NCBI GenBank assembly: GCA_036274055.1 | Contig: DASUGM010000245.1 | Span: forward strand, 1 to 49,553 | Reading direction: 5' to 3' | Length of the DNA stretch: 49,553 bases | DNA from: DASUGM01 sp036274055 | GTDB taxonomy: Bacteria > Acidobacteriota > Vicinamibacteria > Vicinamibacterales > SCN-69-37 | Shown here: positions 15,260 through 23,226 of the stretch, in pieces | Layout: every line of letters begins with the position of its first letter | Position numbering within the stretch: the stretch's first letter is position 1 | The notes under the pieces: model-generated | What the model was told of the DNA's origin: nothing | The model's input: the letters and a program-made list of their open reading frames with translations, nothing else | The model's database searches: none | Program-made: the position numbers and the translations under genes

Positions 15260-17028
15260 TGGCGTGAGGCATGCCGGGCCGGCAGCGTCCACTCGGCGCG
15301 CGTGCTCTTGTCGAGTTCGCTCCTGAAAAAGGACGTCTTCATGCCGCCATCGATGATCTGCCAGGGCAGGAACGCATCGGCGGTCCGATCGCGATAGAGG
15401 TAGGCGTCGGCGTCGAGACCGGCTTCGGCGACGGCGGCCCGCCAGTTGCCGCCGTTGCGCTCGGCAATCTCGATGACGTCGGCGACCCGGCGATCACCGA
15501 GCGAGAGCAGCCCCTGATAGTAGGACTGGCGTTCGGACTTGATGTTGAAGAAGACGTTGTCGAGGCCCGCGACCAGATGGCGCAGCCGTTCGATCTTCTG
15601 ATCGATGACATTGGCCGGCGTCATCGGCAACCACTGATAGGTCGTGCCGGGCTTCGGAATCAACGGATTGACCGAGGCGACCACGCGGCCCAGCGCGCCT
15701 CGATCACGAGAGTGCCTCAGCATCCGTTCGCGAATCTGGAGGGTCAGCTCCCGAATCGCGACCAGGTCGTCGTCGGTCTCAGTCGGGAGTCCGATCATGT
15801 AGTAGAGCTTCAGGTTTTCGATCCCGCAGCGGAAGATCAGGTCGGTGCGTTCGAGAATGTCGTCGTTAGTGACCGTCTTGTTGATGACGCGGCGCAGGCG
15901 ATCTGACCCGGTTTCGGGCGCGATGGTAATCGAGCGCTCGCCGCTCTGGCGCAACATCGTGACGATCGGCTCGGTCAGATCGTCGAGTCTGAGCGAGGCC
16001 GGGCTGATGCCGTAGCCCATCTCCAGGAGCCTGGCCAGGATGAGCTCGATGTCGGGGTGATCGCAGAGCGCGATCGAGACCAGGCCGACGCGGTTGGCGT
16101 GCGGGCGCGCCGCCTCGGCAATCTGCAGGATCCGTTCGGTCGAAAACGGCCGCACCGGCAGGTAGTTGTAGCCGGCCCAGCAGAACCGGCACAGGTTCGC
16201 GCAACCACGGACGACTTCGATCAGCAGGCGCGACCCGAACTCCGTGTCGGGCGTGAAAATTTTCGTGCTTGGGGGGTCGAGACGCTCGGCGGCTTTCACC
16301 GCGGCCTTTTGGACCGTCGCCGGCGCGCCAGTGCCGGGACGCGGGGTGATCGAGGTGACCCGCCCCGGCCCGCCGTAGGCAACATCGTACAGGCTCGGCA
16401 CGTAACACCCGCGCGCGGTCGTCAGCTGCGACAGCACGTCGTCTCGGTTGCGGCCGTGCGCGCTGACCGCGTCGATGAGGGATGACGCGAGGAGCTCCGC
16501 TTCGCCGGCGGCGATGACGTCGGCAAACGGCGCCAGCGGCTCCGGGTTGACGAATGTCACCGCGCCGCCGATCACCACCAGCGGATCGAGGCGATGCCGA
16601 TCGACGGCGCGCGGCCGCAGCCCCGCCAGCCTCAGCATTGTGACGACGTTGGTGTAGTCCCATTCGAAGGAGACGGAGAAGGCGAACACGTCGAAGTCGC
16701 GTACCGGCGTCTGCGACTCGAGAGTCAGCAGCGGCTCGCGGCGCGCCAGCAAACCGGCCAGCTCCTGCTTGTCGGGCAGGAAGACGCGCTCGCAGACGAC
16801 CCGATCGTCCGCGTTGAAGAGGGAGTAGACCGTTTGGAGACCGAGGTTGGACATCCCGACGAAGTACGAGTTCGGGAACGCCAGCGCCACGCGGACGCGG
16901 CCGCCATGCGGCTTGCTGACGTATCCGACCTCGCGGGCCAGCGTCTCGCGGGCACGCGCATACGGATCGCGGGTGCGGCTGCGCCCGGCGAAGCGCGTGG
17001 GTCGGGAACCGGTGGGACGGACAGGCAC
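15217..17028 (-). CDS. radical SAM protein with N-terminal cobalamin-binding-like domain (TIGR03960-like)
   Basis: The protein has a Rossmann-like N-terminal domain (VALAFPNSYFVGMSNLG) and a radical SAM core with the 4Fe-4S motif CANLCRFC (C-x3-C-x2-C), then the SAM-contacting segment SITIAPETGSDRLRR. It resembles the B12-binding radical SAM group often found near cell-division or ribosome genes; its substrate is unknown. I place the start at GTG 17028 (603 residues). The open frame reaches a TTG at 17196, but that stretch is the octamer repeat and lacks a ribosome-binding site. The C-terminal residues (RQLPDRRIEGIAELE) are encoded by an inverted-repeat arm and may have replaced an original Cys-rich tail. 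It follows ftsZ in the same direction. Confidence 0.85.
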   Translation of the reverse strand: MPVRPTGSRPTRFAGRSRTRDPYARARETLAREVGYVSKPHGGRVRVALAFPNSYFVGMSNLGLQTVYSLFNADDRVVCERVFLPDKQELAGLLARREPLLTLESQTPVRDFDVFAFSVSFEWDYTNVVTMLRLAGLRPRAVDRHRLDPLVVIGGAVTFVNPEPLAPFADVIAAGEAELLASSLIDAVSAHGRNRDDVLSQLTTARGCYVPSLYDVAYGGPGRVTSITPRPGTGAPATVQKAAVKAAERLDPPSTKIFTPDTEFGSRLLIEVVRGCANLCRFCWAGYNYLPVRPFSTERILQIAEAARPHANRVGLVSIALCDHPDIELILARLLEMGYGISPASLRLDDLTEPIVTMLRQSGERSITIAPETGSDRLRRVINKTVTNDDILERTDLIFRCGIENLKLYYMIGLPTETDDDLVAIRELTLQIRERMLRHSRDRGALGRVVASVNPLIPKPGTTYQWLPMTPANVIDQKIERLRHLVAGLDNVFFNIKSERQSYYQGLLSLGDRRVADVIEIAERNGGNWRAAVAEAGLDADAYLYRDRTADAFLPWQIIDGGMKTSFFRSELDKSTRAEWTLPARHASRQLPDRRIEGIAELE

Positions 17029-17115
17029 GAATTCCCAGGGATGGTCCGCCGCGTCCGGCTGATACGCCGCCGGGCGCGCGGGACCTGGTACTTTCGATTG
17101 TACTTGCGATCCTAA

Positions 17116-17262
17116 TTGACGAGTTGACCGATTGACCGATTGACCGGTGGACGGATTGAGGGTTGGCGATGGGCCCGCAATCCGTCGATTCGTCAATCGG
17201 TCAATCGGTCAATCGGTCAACCGGTCAATCGGTCAACCGGTCAACCGGGTCAACCGGGTCAA
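17116..17262. repeat. head-to-head octamer array between ftsZ and the radical SAM gene
   Basis: Left side: about six units of TTGACCGA (17116-17163, four close, two decayed). Right side: nine units of its reverse complement TCGGTCAA (17189-17262; the last two extended to 9 nt). A 25-nt spacer separates them. The array as a whole is a long palindrome. The ftsZ stop codon (complement of 17259-17261) lies inside the final unit, so the array starts exactly where ftsZ ends. Transcripts from the division cluster would fold here, possibly attenuating or protecting the ftsZ message. Confidence 0.9.
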
Positions 17263-18554
17263 CTTTCCTGTCGTCTCAGAAACGCCGGCACATCGAACGG
17301 CGACGAGGCGTCGTCTTCGAGCAGCTCCGCCTGGGCTGCGGCTGCCGAAGACGACGACGCCGCGGCGGTGGCGCGGCGGGCGACATCGGTCAGATTGATC
17401 GACTGGCGCCGCGGCACGATGATGCTGCTGCCGTTGCCGAGGGGACGCGGCTCGGGTCGCGGCTGCGCCTGCGCCTTCACCTGCGCGTACTGACTCATGT
17501 CGGTCGGCGTTGCGGTCTGCGCATGCATCACCGGCGAACTGACCACGCGCGAACGATCGAACCCGGTCGCAATGACCGTGATCTTCACCTTGCCGACCAT
17601 TGTCGGATCGACGACCGCGCCGAAGATGATGTTCGCGTCCTCGTGCGCGGCCGAATGGACGATCTCAGACGCGTCGCTGACTTCCGCGAGCGTCAGATCC
17701 GGACCGCCGGTGACGTTGATGATCACGCCGCGGGCGCCCTGCACGCTGCAGTCCTCGAGCAGCGGGCTGGACACCGCGGCGGTCGCCGCGACTCGTGCCC
17801 GATCGTCGCCGGTGGCGATGCCGGTGCCCATGATCGCGATCCCCATGCGCGACATGATCGTCTTGACATCGGCGAAGTCGAGGTTGATCAGGCCGGGGAC
17901 CAGGATCAAGTCCGAGATTCCCTGAATCGCCTGGCGCAGGACGTCGTCCGCGGTCTCGAAGGCCGCCGACATGCTGGTGCCGTGCGCGACCGTCGTCAGC
18001 AGTCGTTCGTTGGGAATCGTGATCATCGTGTCGACGGCGTCGGCCAGTTCTTCGAGCCCGGCCTCGGCCTGCTGCAGCCGCTTCTTACCCTCGAATTTGA
18101 ACGGCTTGGTGACGACCGCGACGGTGAGCGCGCCGAGCTGATTGGCGAGGCTGGCGATGACCGGCGCGGCGCCGGTGCCGGTGCCGCCGCCAAGCCCGGT
18201 GGTCACGAACACCATGTCGGCGCCGTTCAGCACCTCGAGAATCCGCTCGGTGTCCTCGAGCGCCGCGTCGCGGCCGACACTCGGATCGGCCCCGGCCCCG
18301 AGGCCCTTGGTGCGCTGGCTGCCGATCGCGATCTTGATCGGGGCGGCGTTGTTCTTCAGCGCCTGCTGGTCGGTGTTGGCGACGATGAACTCGACATCAC
18401 CGAGACCGGCACCGACCATGCGGTTGACGGCGTTGCCGCCGCCTCCGCCGACGCCGATGACTTTGATTCGCGCTCCGGTCTTGGCCCGCTCCTCGTCGAG
18501 CAGGATGCGGAGTCCCTGTGGCAGGTGGGTCGGTGGACGTCCGTTTATCGACAT
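17259..18554 (-). CDS. ftsZ: cell division protein FtsZ
   Basis: FtsZ is the tubulin-like GTPase that polymerises into the division ring. The 431-residue protein has the GTP-binding domain with GGGTGTG (122-128) after VIGVGGGGGNAVNRM, the T7 loop NLDFADVKTIM, a disordered Ala/Arg/Ser linker (about 345-415) and the conserved C-terminal peptide FDVPAFLRRQ used by FtsA and other anchors. Start: ATG giving MSINGRPP, with AAGGA about 9 nt upstream; the open frame continues upstream into ftsA, but that is a shadow, and the ribosome-binding site overlaps the alternative MKGQT start. It lies 22 bp after ftsA. The stop codon is supplied by the first octamer of the adjoining repeat array. Confidence 0.98.
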   Translation of the reverse strand: MSINGRPPTHLPQGLRILLDEERAKTGARIKVIGVGGGGGNAVNRMVGAGLGDVEFIVANTDQQALKNNAAPIKIAIGSQRTKGLGAGADPSVGRDAALEDTERILEVLNGADMVFVTTGLGGGTGTGAAPVIASLANQLGALTVAVVTKPFKFEGKKRLQQAEAGLEELADAVDTMITIPNERLLTTVAHGTSMSAAFETADDVLRQAIQGISDLILVPGLINLDFADVKTIMSRMGIAIMGTGIATGDDRARVAATAAVSSPLLEDCSVQGARGVIINVTGGPDLTLAEVSDASEIVHSAAHEDANIIFGAVVDPTMVGKVKITVIATGFDRSRVVSSPVMHAQTATPTDMSQYAQVKAQAQPRPEPRPLGNGSSIIVPRRQSINLTDVARRATAAASSSSAAAAQAELLEDDASSPFDVPAFLRRQES

Positions 18555-18576
18555 TGTCTGTCCTTTCATCTGAGCT

Positions 18577-19809
18577 TCAGAAAAATTCCTTGAAGAGCGT
18601 CCGCAGCCGGCCGGTGATCCGGCCGAGCGGGCCGGCGCCGATGCGCACCGGCTCCGCCTGCAGGTTGTGATGCGTGTAGATGACCGTTCCGACCGAAGTC
18701 GCAAACGCCGGGTTGTTGACGTGGTCGGCGAGCCCGCCGACGCCTTCGGGCGAGGCGCGGCGCACCGGCAGATCGAAGATCTGCTCGGCGATTTCGGCCA
18801 TGCCGTCGAGCATCGCGCCGCCGCCGGTGAACACGATGCCGGCATTCAAAGACTTCTCGTAGCCGGCGCGGCGGATCTCGTCCCAGAGCAAGTGGCAGAT
18901 CTCTTCGGCGCGCGGCTGCAGGATCTCCGACAGCATCCGGCGCGGCATCGCGCGGGCGCGCCGCCCGGCCATGCTCGCGACTTCCATCTGTTCGTCCTCC
19001 GGCACGAGCGACGTCAGTGCGCAGCCGGAACGGCGCTTCAGCTTCTCCGCGTCGGGAATCGGCATCCGCAGTCCGACCGCGATGTCATTGGTGAAGTGAT
19101 CGCCGCCAACGGCCAGCACGCCGGTATGCCACAAGCTGCCGCGCTCGAACACCGCGAAGTCGGTGGTCCCGCCGCCGATGTCGACCAGCGCGACGCCAAG
19201 TTCCTTTTCATCCGGTGTCAGGACCGCCTCGCTGCTGGCGAGCTGCTCGAGCACGGTGTCGGTGACTTCGACGCCGGCGCGATTGACGCACGCCACCATG
19301 TTCTGCATCGACGACGTGCTGCCGGTAACGACGTGGACGTTGACCTCGAGCCGGCTGCCGGTCATCCCGATCGGTACGGCGATGCCGTCCTGGTCGTCGA
19401 CGACGAAGTCCTGAGGCAGCACGTGGAGAATCTCGCGGCCGCCCGGCAACGCCACGGCGCGCGCGGCCTCAATGGCGCGCTTGACGTCCTCGCGCGTGAT
19501 CTCGCGATTGCGGCCCGCGACCGCGACGACGCCGCGGCTGTTGAACGCCTTGACGTGCGCGCCCGAGAGCGCCAGGTGCACGCTGTCGATCTCGACGCCG
19601 CCGGTCAGCTCGGCCTCGTCGAGCGCCTTCTTGATCGCCTCTGCCGCCGAGTCGACGTTGTTGACGACACCGCGGCGGATCCCCTTCGACTCGGCCATGC
19701 CGATGCCGATGATGTCCAGCCCACCGTCGTCCATCAGCTCGCCGACGATCACCGCAATCGTCGAGGTGCCGACGTCGAGCCCGACCAGGTACCGTTCCTT
19801 ACGTGCCAT
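18577..19809 (-). CDS. ftsA: cell division protein FtsA
   Basis: FtsA is the actin-like ATPase that tethers FtsZ filaments to the membrane and signals to FtsW/FtsI. The 410-residue protein shows phosphate-1 LDVGTSTIAVIVGE, the 1C/SHS2 subdomain (about 85-165), phosphate-2 LVDIGGGTTDFAVF and the adenosine loop IVFTGGGAMLDGM. A C-terminal amphipathic helix (RLRTLFKEFF) serves as the membrane-targeting sequence. Start ATG with GGAG 8 nt upstream (complement of 19818-19821). Spacing is 21 bp to ftsQ and 22 bp to ftsZ, as in a classical ftsQAZ block. Confidence 0.97.
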   Translation of the reverse strand: MARKERYLVGLDVGTSTIAVIVGELMDDGGLDIIGIGMAESKGIRRGVVNNVDSAAEAIKKALDEAELTGGVEIDSVHLALSGAHVKAFNSRGVVAVAGRNREITREDVKRAIEAARAVALPGGREILHVLPQDFVVDDQDGIAVPIGMTGSRLEVNVHVVTGSTSSMQNMVACVNRAGVEVTDTVLEQLASSEAVLTPDEKELGVALVDIGGGTTDFAVFERGSLWHTGVLAVGGDHFTNDIAVGLRMPIPDAEKLKRRSGCALTSLVPEDEQMEVASMAGRRARAMPRRMLSEILQPRAEEICHLLWDEIRRAGYEKSLNAGIVFTGGGAMLDGMAEIAEQIFDLPVRRASPEGVGGLADHVNNPAFATSVGTVIYTHHNLQAEPVRIGAGPLGRITGRLRTLFKEFF

Positions 19810-19830
19810 GCATGTCGCTCCTGCCCCGGC

Positions 19831-20712
19831 CTACTTCTTCGTGGTCGCCGCCGCGGTCGCCGTCCGGCCCCGCGACTTGACGTAGACGCGTTCATCGAAC
19901 CGGAGATCGACGTAGTCGATTTCCGTGAATTGCTCTTGCAACGTCGGCGCCAGCTCGATGTAGTTGTTGAGCCGCTCGACGAATTTCTCGGCCCCCAGAT
20001 GCAGCCAGGTCGTGTCCTCGTCGAGCATCACGACCACATCGCGGTCGCGGCTGACGTCGACCTGCGACAAGTGCGGGCGCAGATCGGCGCGGGCGGTGAT
20101 CGCCGTCAGAAATGTCCGGACCAGCGTGACCCGCGCCGGATCCACTGCCTCGACGTCGTCGGCGCGTCCGCGCAGCAGGCCGTCGATGATCGGCAGATTG
20201 AACTCACGGTACTGCGCGCCGAACTCGTCCATGATCACGCCGGTCTCATCGACGAGAAAGAGCTGCTGGCCGAGCCGCGCAATCGCCATTGGCACGCGCT
20301 CGGTGACCTGCAGCTCGATCGTCGACGGCAGCTGCCGCGACATCGAGACGTCGGCCACCCACGGCGAGTCGAGCAGCTGTCGCCGGTACTTGTCGAAGTC
20401 GACGCGCAGGATGTTTTCGTCGCGCAATCCGGCCAGCAGCGTGTCGACTTCCGTCAGCGTCAGATGCTGATTGCCGCGGACGACGATGCGATCGACTTTC
20501 ATCGCCGTCGAGCTCAAGGCCGCCGACGTCAGCCACACGCCGGCGCCGACGAGTAGCAGCGCGGGGAGACCCCAGCGTAACCCGGCGCGCGCCACCGAAC
20601 GCCAGGCGCGGCGCGATGCCGGGCGCACGTCGGATCGGCGGAACCGGCGATCCGCCGGCGCCGAGACCCCAGCGGCGACGGCCGGCAACCCGCGCCGGCG
20701 GCCGCGGATCAT
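19831..20712 (-). CDS. ftsQ: cell division protein FtsQ/DivIB
   Basis: FtsQ links the early Z-ring to the FtsB/FtsL and FtsW/FtsI septal synthase complex in the periplasm. The 293-residue protein has a long basic cytoplasmic N-terminus (1-50), one membrane helix (about 51-70, GLPALLLVGAGVWLTSAALS), a POTRA domain starting VDRIVVRGNQHL, and the beta domain with WVADVSMSRQLPSTIELQV and FLVDETGVI. The N-terminal tail is Arg/Pro-rich, longer than in E. coli. Its ATG overlaps the murC stop by 4 nt (ATGA), indicating coupling; ftsA follows. Confidence 0.93.
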   Translation of the reverse strand: MIRGRRRGLPAVAAGVSAPADRRFRRSDVRPASRRAWRSVARAGLRWGLPALLLVGAGVWLTSAALSSTAMKVDRIVVRGNQHLTLTEVDTLLAGLRDENILRVDFDKYRRQLLDSPWVADVSMSRQLPSTIELQVTERVPMAIARLGQQLFLVDETGVIMDEFGAQYREFNLPIIDGLLRGRADDVEAVDPARVTLVRTFLTAITARADLRPHLSQVDVSRDRDVVVMLDEDTTWLHLGAEKFVERLNNYIELAPTLQEQFTEIDYVDLRFDERVYVKSRGRTATAAATTKK

Positions 20713-22115
20713 GACTGCCCCTCCCGCGCCGCAAGCGCGGCGAGGATGCGATCACCGATGCCGCCGATGGACCCGGCGCCGAGCGTGAACACCAGATCGC
20801 CGTCGCCCGCGATCGCGGCGACGGCGGCCGGCACTTCGTCGAGCTTCGGCACGACGCGCACTGCACCGGCATGGGCGCGGATGACATCCGCCAGCGTGTC
20901 GATGGTGATCCCGGGCAGCGGCGCTTCGCCGGCCGGATAGATGTCGGTCAGGATGACGACGTCGGCGAGCCCGAGCGCCGGACCGAACTCAGCGAGCAAG
21001 TCGCGCGTCCGGCTGTACCGATGCGGCTGGAAAACCGCGACGACGCGCTTCGGACCTCCGGCCCTTGCCGCGCGCATCACCGCGGCAATCTCGGTCGGAT
21101 GATGACCGTAGTCGTCGACGACGGTGATGCCGTGGACGCGGCCGCGCACTTGATAGCGGCGTTCGGCGCCCCGAAACGACGCCAGTCCGCTGGCAATCCT
21201 CGTGAACGGGACACCGAGCTCCAGCCCGACGGAAACCGCGGCGAGCGCGTTCTGCAGGTTATGGCGGCCCGGCACATTCAACACGAGATCCCCGGTGCCG
21301 TCGCCGTCGGGGACGCCGCGGACGCGGTAGCGCACCTGGCACCGGCCGGACTCGCCGTCGGTCACGGCGTCGAGACCGCGGACGTCGGCGTCAGTGTCCA
21401 ACCCGTAGGTGATCGTCCGGCGCGTGAGCCGCGGCACCAGTGCCGCTACCGGCGCGTCGTCGAGACAGGCGACGACCGCGCCGTAGAACGGCACTCGATC
21501 GGCAAACGACCGAAACGCCTCGACGAGATGATCGAACGTGCCGTAGGTTTCCATGTGTTCGCGATCGATGTTGGTCACGACGGCGATCGACGGCGACAGC
21601 CGCAGGAACGACGCGTCGCTTTCATCCGCCTCCGCCACCATGTATTTCCCCTGCCCCAGTCGGGCGTTACTGCCGAACGCGCTGAGCCGGCCGCCAATCA
21701 CCGCCGTCGGATCGAGCCCGGCCTGTTCCAGCATCCACGCGACCATCGACGTTGTCGTCGTCTTCCCGTGCGCGCCGGCAATCGCGATGCCGTAGCGCAA
21801 CCGCATCAACTCGGCGAGCATCTCGGCCCGCGGAATCACCGGCACATGCCGGGCCCGCGCCTCCCGGACTTCCGGGTTGTCCGCGGCGATCGCCGATGAG
21901 ACGACCACCACGTCCGCGTCGGCGATGTGCGCCGCCGCGTGCCCGACGTCGATGCGCACGCCCATCGACGCCAGTCGATCCGTGATCTCCGACCGCTTCG
22001 CGTCAGAGCCGCTCACGTCATAGCCGAGGTTGGCGACGAGCTCGGCAATCCCGCTCATCCCAATCCCGCCGATCCCGACGAAATGCACGTGCCGCGTCCG
22101 GCCCAGCGAGATCAC
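20709..22115 (-). CDS. murC: UDP-N-acetylmuramate--L-alanine ligase MurC
   Basis: MurC adds L-Ala to UDP-MurNAc with ATP, the first peptide step of peptidoglycan synthesis. With the GTG start at 22115 the protein is 468 residues. It has the nucleotide-sugar domain (VHFVGIGGIGMSG), ATP loop GAHGKTTTT (114-122), the central-domain EADESDASFL and NIDREHMETYG, and the C-terminal ligase domain (VDDYGHHPTEI, FQPHRYSRT). The open frame extends to 22187 inside murG; the GTG is preferred because the conserved domain starts directly after it and it lies 19 nt past the murG stop. The ribosome-binding site is weak. murB, often next, is absent; ftsQ overlaps the 3' end. Confidence 0.96.
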   Translation of the reverse strand: MISLGRTRHVHFVGIGGIGMSGIAELVANLGYDVSGSDAKRSEITDRLASMGVRIDVGHAAAHIADADVVVVSSAIAADNPEVREARARHVPVIPRAEMLAELMRLRYGIAIAGAHGKTTTTSMVAWMLEQAGLDPTAVIGGRLSAFGSNARLGQGKYMVAEADESDASFLRLSPSIAVVTNIDREHMETYGTFDHLVEAFRSFADRVPFYGAVVACLDDAPVAALVPRLTRRTITYGLDTDADVRGLDAVTDGESGRCQVRYRVRGVPDGDGTGDLVLNVPGRHNLQNALAAVSVGLELGVPFTRIASGLASFRGAERRYQVRGRVHGITVVDDYGHHPTEIAAVMRAARAGGPKRVVAVFQPHRYSRTRDLLAEFGPALGLADVVILTDIYPAGEAPLPGITIDTLADVIRAHAGAVRVVPKLDEVPAAVAAIAGDGDLVFTLGAGSIGGIGDRILAALAAREGQS

Positions 22116-22134
22116 GCCCGTACTCGCGTTGCGA

Positions 22135-23226
22135 TCACGCGCGCCGTGCCAGCTGCTCGGCGCGATCGACAATTCGCGCCGCCGCATCCGGCCGGGCCAG
22201 CGTCCGCGCCGCTGCGCTCATCGCCGCCCGCCGGGTCGCATCGCCGAGCAAGGCGTCGACCGCTGCCGCCAGCGACTGCGGCGACAGGCCGCGCTCATCG
22301 ACCATCACCGCCGCGCCCGCCGTGACCAGCACGTCGGCGTTCTTGCGCTGGTGGTCGTCGGTGGCGAACGGAAACGGAATCAGCACCGCGGGTTTACCCG
22401 CCGCGGCCAGCTCCGCCAGCGTCGTCGCGCCGGCACGGCAGACGATCACGTCGGCCTCCTTCACTTCGCGAGCCACGGGGTCCAGAAAGGACTCCGCCCT
22501 CGCCTCGATCCCTGCGCTCCGGTAGCCGTCCCGGACGGCGGCCAGGTCGCGTTCTCCCGTCTGATGGACGATTTCGAGGCCAGGCTGCGACCGAACCAGC
22601 TCCGCCGCTGCCGCCACCATGGCCACGTTGATTGCGTGCGCGCCCTGGGAGCCGCCAAGGACTAGCACCCTCCCGAACTTGGAACTTCGAACTGTGAACT
22701 CTGAACTTTCGAAGAACTCCGATCTAACCGGGTTTCCTGTGACAAAGCCCCTCCCGCGGAAATACGGCAGCGATGCCTCGTAGGTCACGGCCGCCGCGCG
22801 CAACACGCGCGCGAGCGTTCGATTCGTCAATCCCGGCGCGGCGTTCTGCTCGAGCACCAGGGTGGCGATGCCGCGAAGCGCCGCCGCCATCACCACCGGT
22901 CCCGAGCTGTAGCCGCCGACGCCAATCACCACGTCCGGCCGGCGGCGCGAAACGATCCGCCACGCGTCCAGCAGGCTGAGCGGCAGGATGGCGACGCCGC
23001 GTACCCGGCTCGCCAGCGACTTGCCCTTCAGCCCGGCGCTTCGCAGTAGATCCAACTCGAAACCGGCCTTCGGTACAAGCCTTGATTCGATCCCCCTGGC
23101 GGTGCCGGCAAACGTCACCGTCGTCGAGCGGTCGCGGCGCACGAACTCCTGCGCCACGGCCATACCCGGATACAGGTGGCCTCCGGTGCCGCCTCCCGCA
23201 ATCACGACGCGCATGGGCTCGGTCAT
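22135..23226 (-). CDS. murG: UDP-GlcNAc:lipid I GlcNAc transferase MurG
   Basis: MurG makes lipid II by adding GlcNAc to undecaprenyl-PP-MurNAc-pentapeptide at the inner face of the membrane. The 363-residue GT28 enzyme has the N-terminal GGGTGGHLYPGMAVA loop, the hinge VTGNPVR, the second G loop LVLGGSQGAHAIN and the donor-site segments CRAGATTLAELAAAGKPAVL and PFATDDHQRKNA. Between VTGNPVRSEFF and GRVLVLGG, 35 nt (22675-22709) are a copy of the GAACTT repeat family, adding about 10-12 polar residues (ESSEFTVRSSKF) in the interdomain linker without breaking the frame. The start overlaps the ftsW stop by 4 nt. Confidence 0.97.
   Translation of the reverse strand: MTEPMRVVIAGGGTGGHLYPGMAVAQEFVRRDRSTTVTFAGTARGIESRLVPKAGFELDLLRSAGLKGKSLASRVRGVAILPLSLLDAWRIVSRRRPDVVIGVGGYSSGPVVMAAALRGIATLVLEQNAAPGLTNRTLARVLRAAAVTYEASLPYFRGRGFVTGNPVRSEFFESSEFTVRSSKFGRVLVLGGSQGAHAINVAMVAAAAELVRSQPGLEIVHQTGERDLAAVRDGYRSAGIEARAESFLDPVAREVKEADVIVCRAGATTLAELAAAGKPAVLIPFPFATDDHQRKNADVLVTAGAAVMVDERGLSPQSLAAAVDALLGDATRRAAMSAAARTLARPDAAARIVDRAEQLARRA
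22675..22709 (-). repeat. GAACTT-family repeat copy inside murG
   Basis: 35 nt matching the intergenic copy at 12419-12453 at 33 of 35 positions (only a TG/GT swap in the middle). It is locally AT-rich and contains direct words GAACTT, GGAACTTCGAAC and TGAACTCTGAAC. It encodes part of the linker between the two MurG domains. The coding sense of murG is the complement of this strand. Confidence 0.85.

Noticed and set aside
17029..17196. TTG-initiated N-terminal extension of the radical SAM protein
   Set aside because: It is encoded by the octamer repeat, has no ribosome-binding site, and lies outside the conserved domain.
17189..17262. CRISPR-like array
   Set aside because: Units are contiguous 8-9-mers without unique spacers, and no cas gene is present.
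17163..18593. Long plus-strand open frame of about 476 codons opposite ftsZ
   Set aside because: It is the antisense shadow of ftsZ in GC-rich DNA; the product is Arg/His/Asp-rich low-complexity with no domain, while ftsZ is unmistakable.
18555..18845. Upstream extension of the ftsZ frame into ftsA
   Set aside because: The residues match no FtsZ and overlap conserved ftsA sequence; AAGGA before ATG 18554 fixes the start.
18667..20556. Plus-strand open frame of about 629 codons opposite ftsA and ftsQ
   Set aside because: Antisense shadow across two real genes; composition dominated by Arg, Asp, Val and Ala with no recognisable motif.
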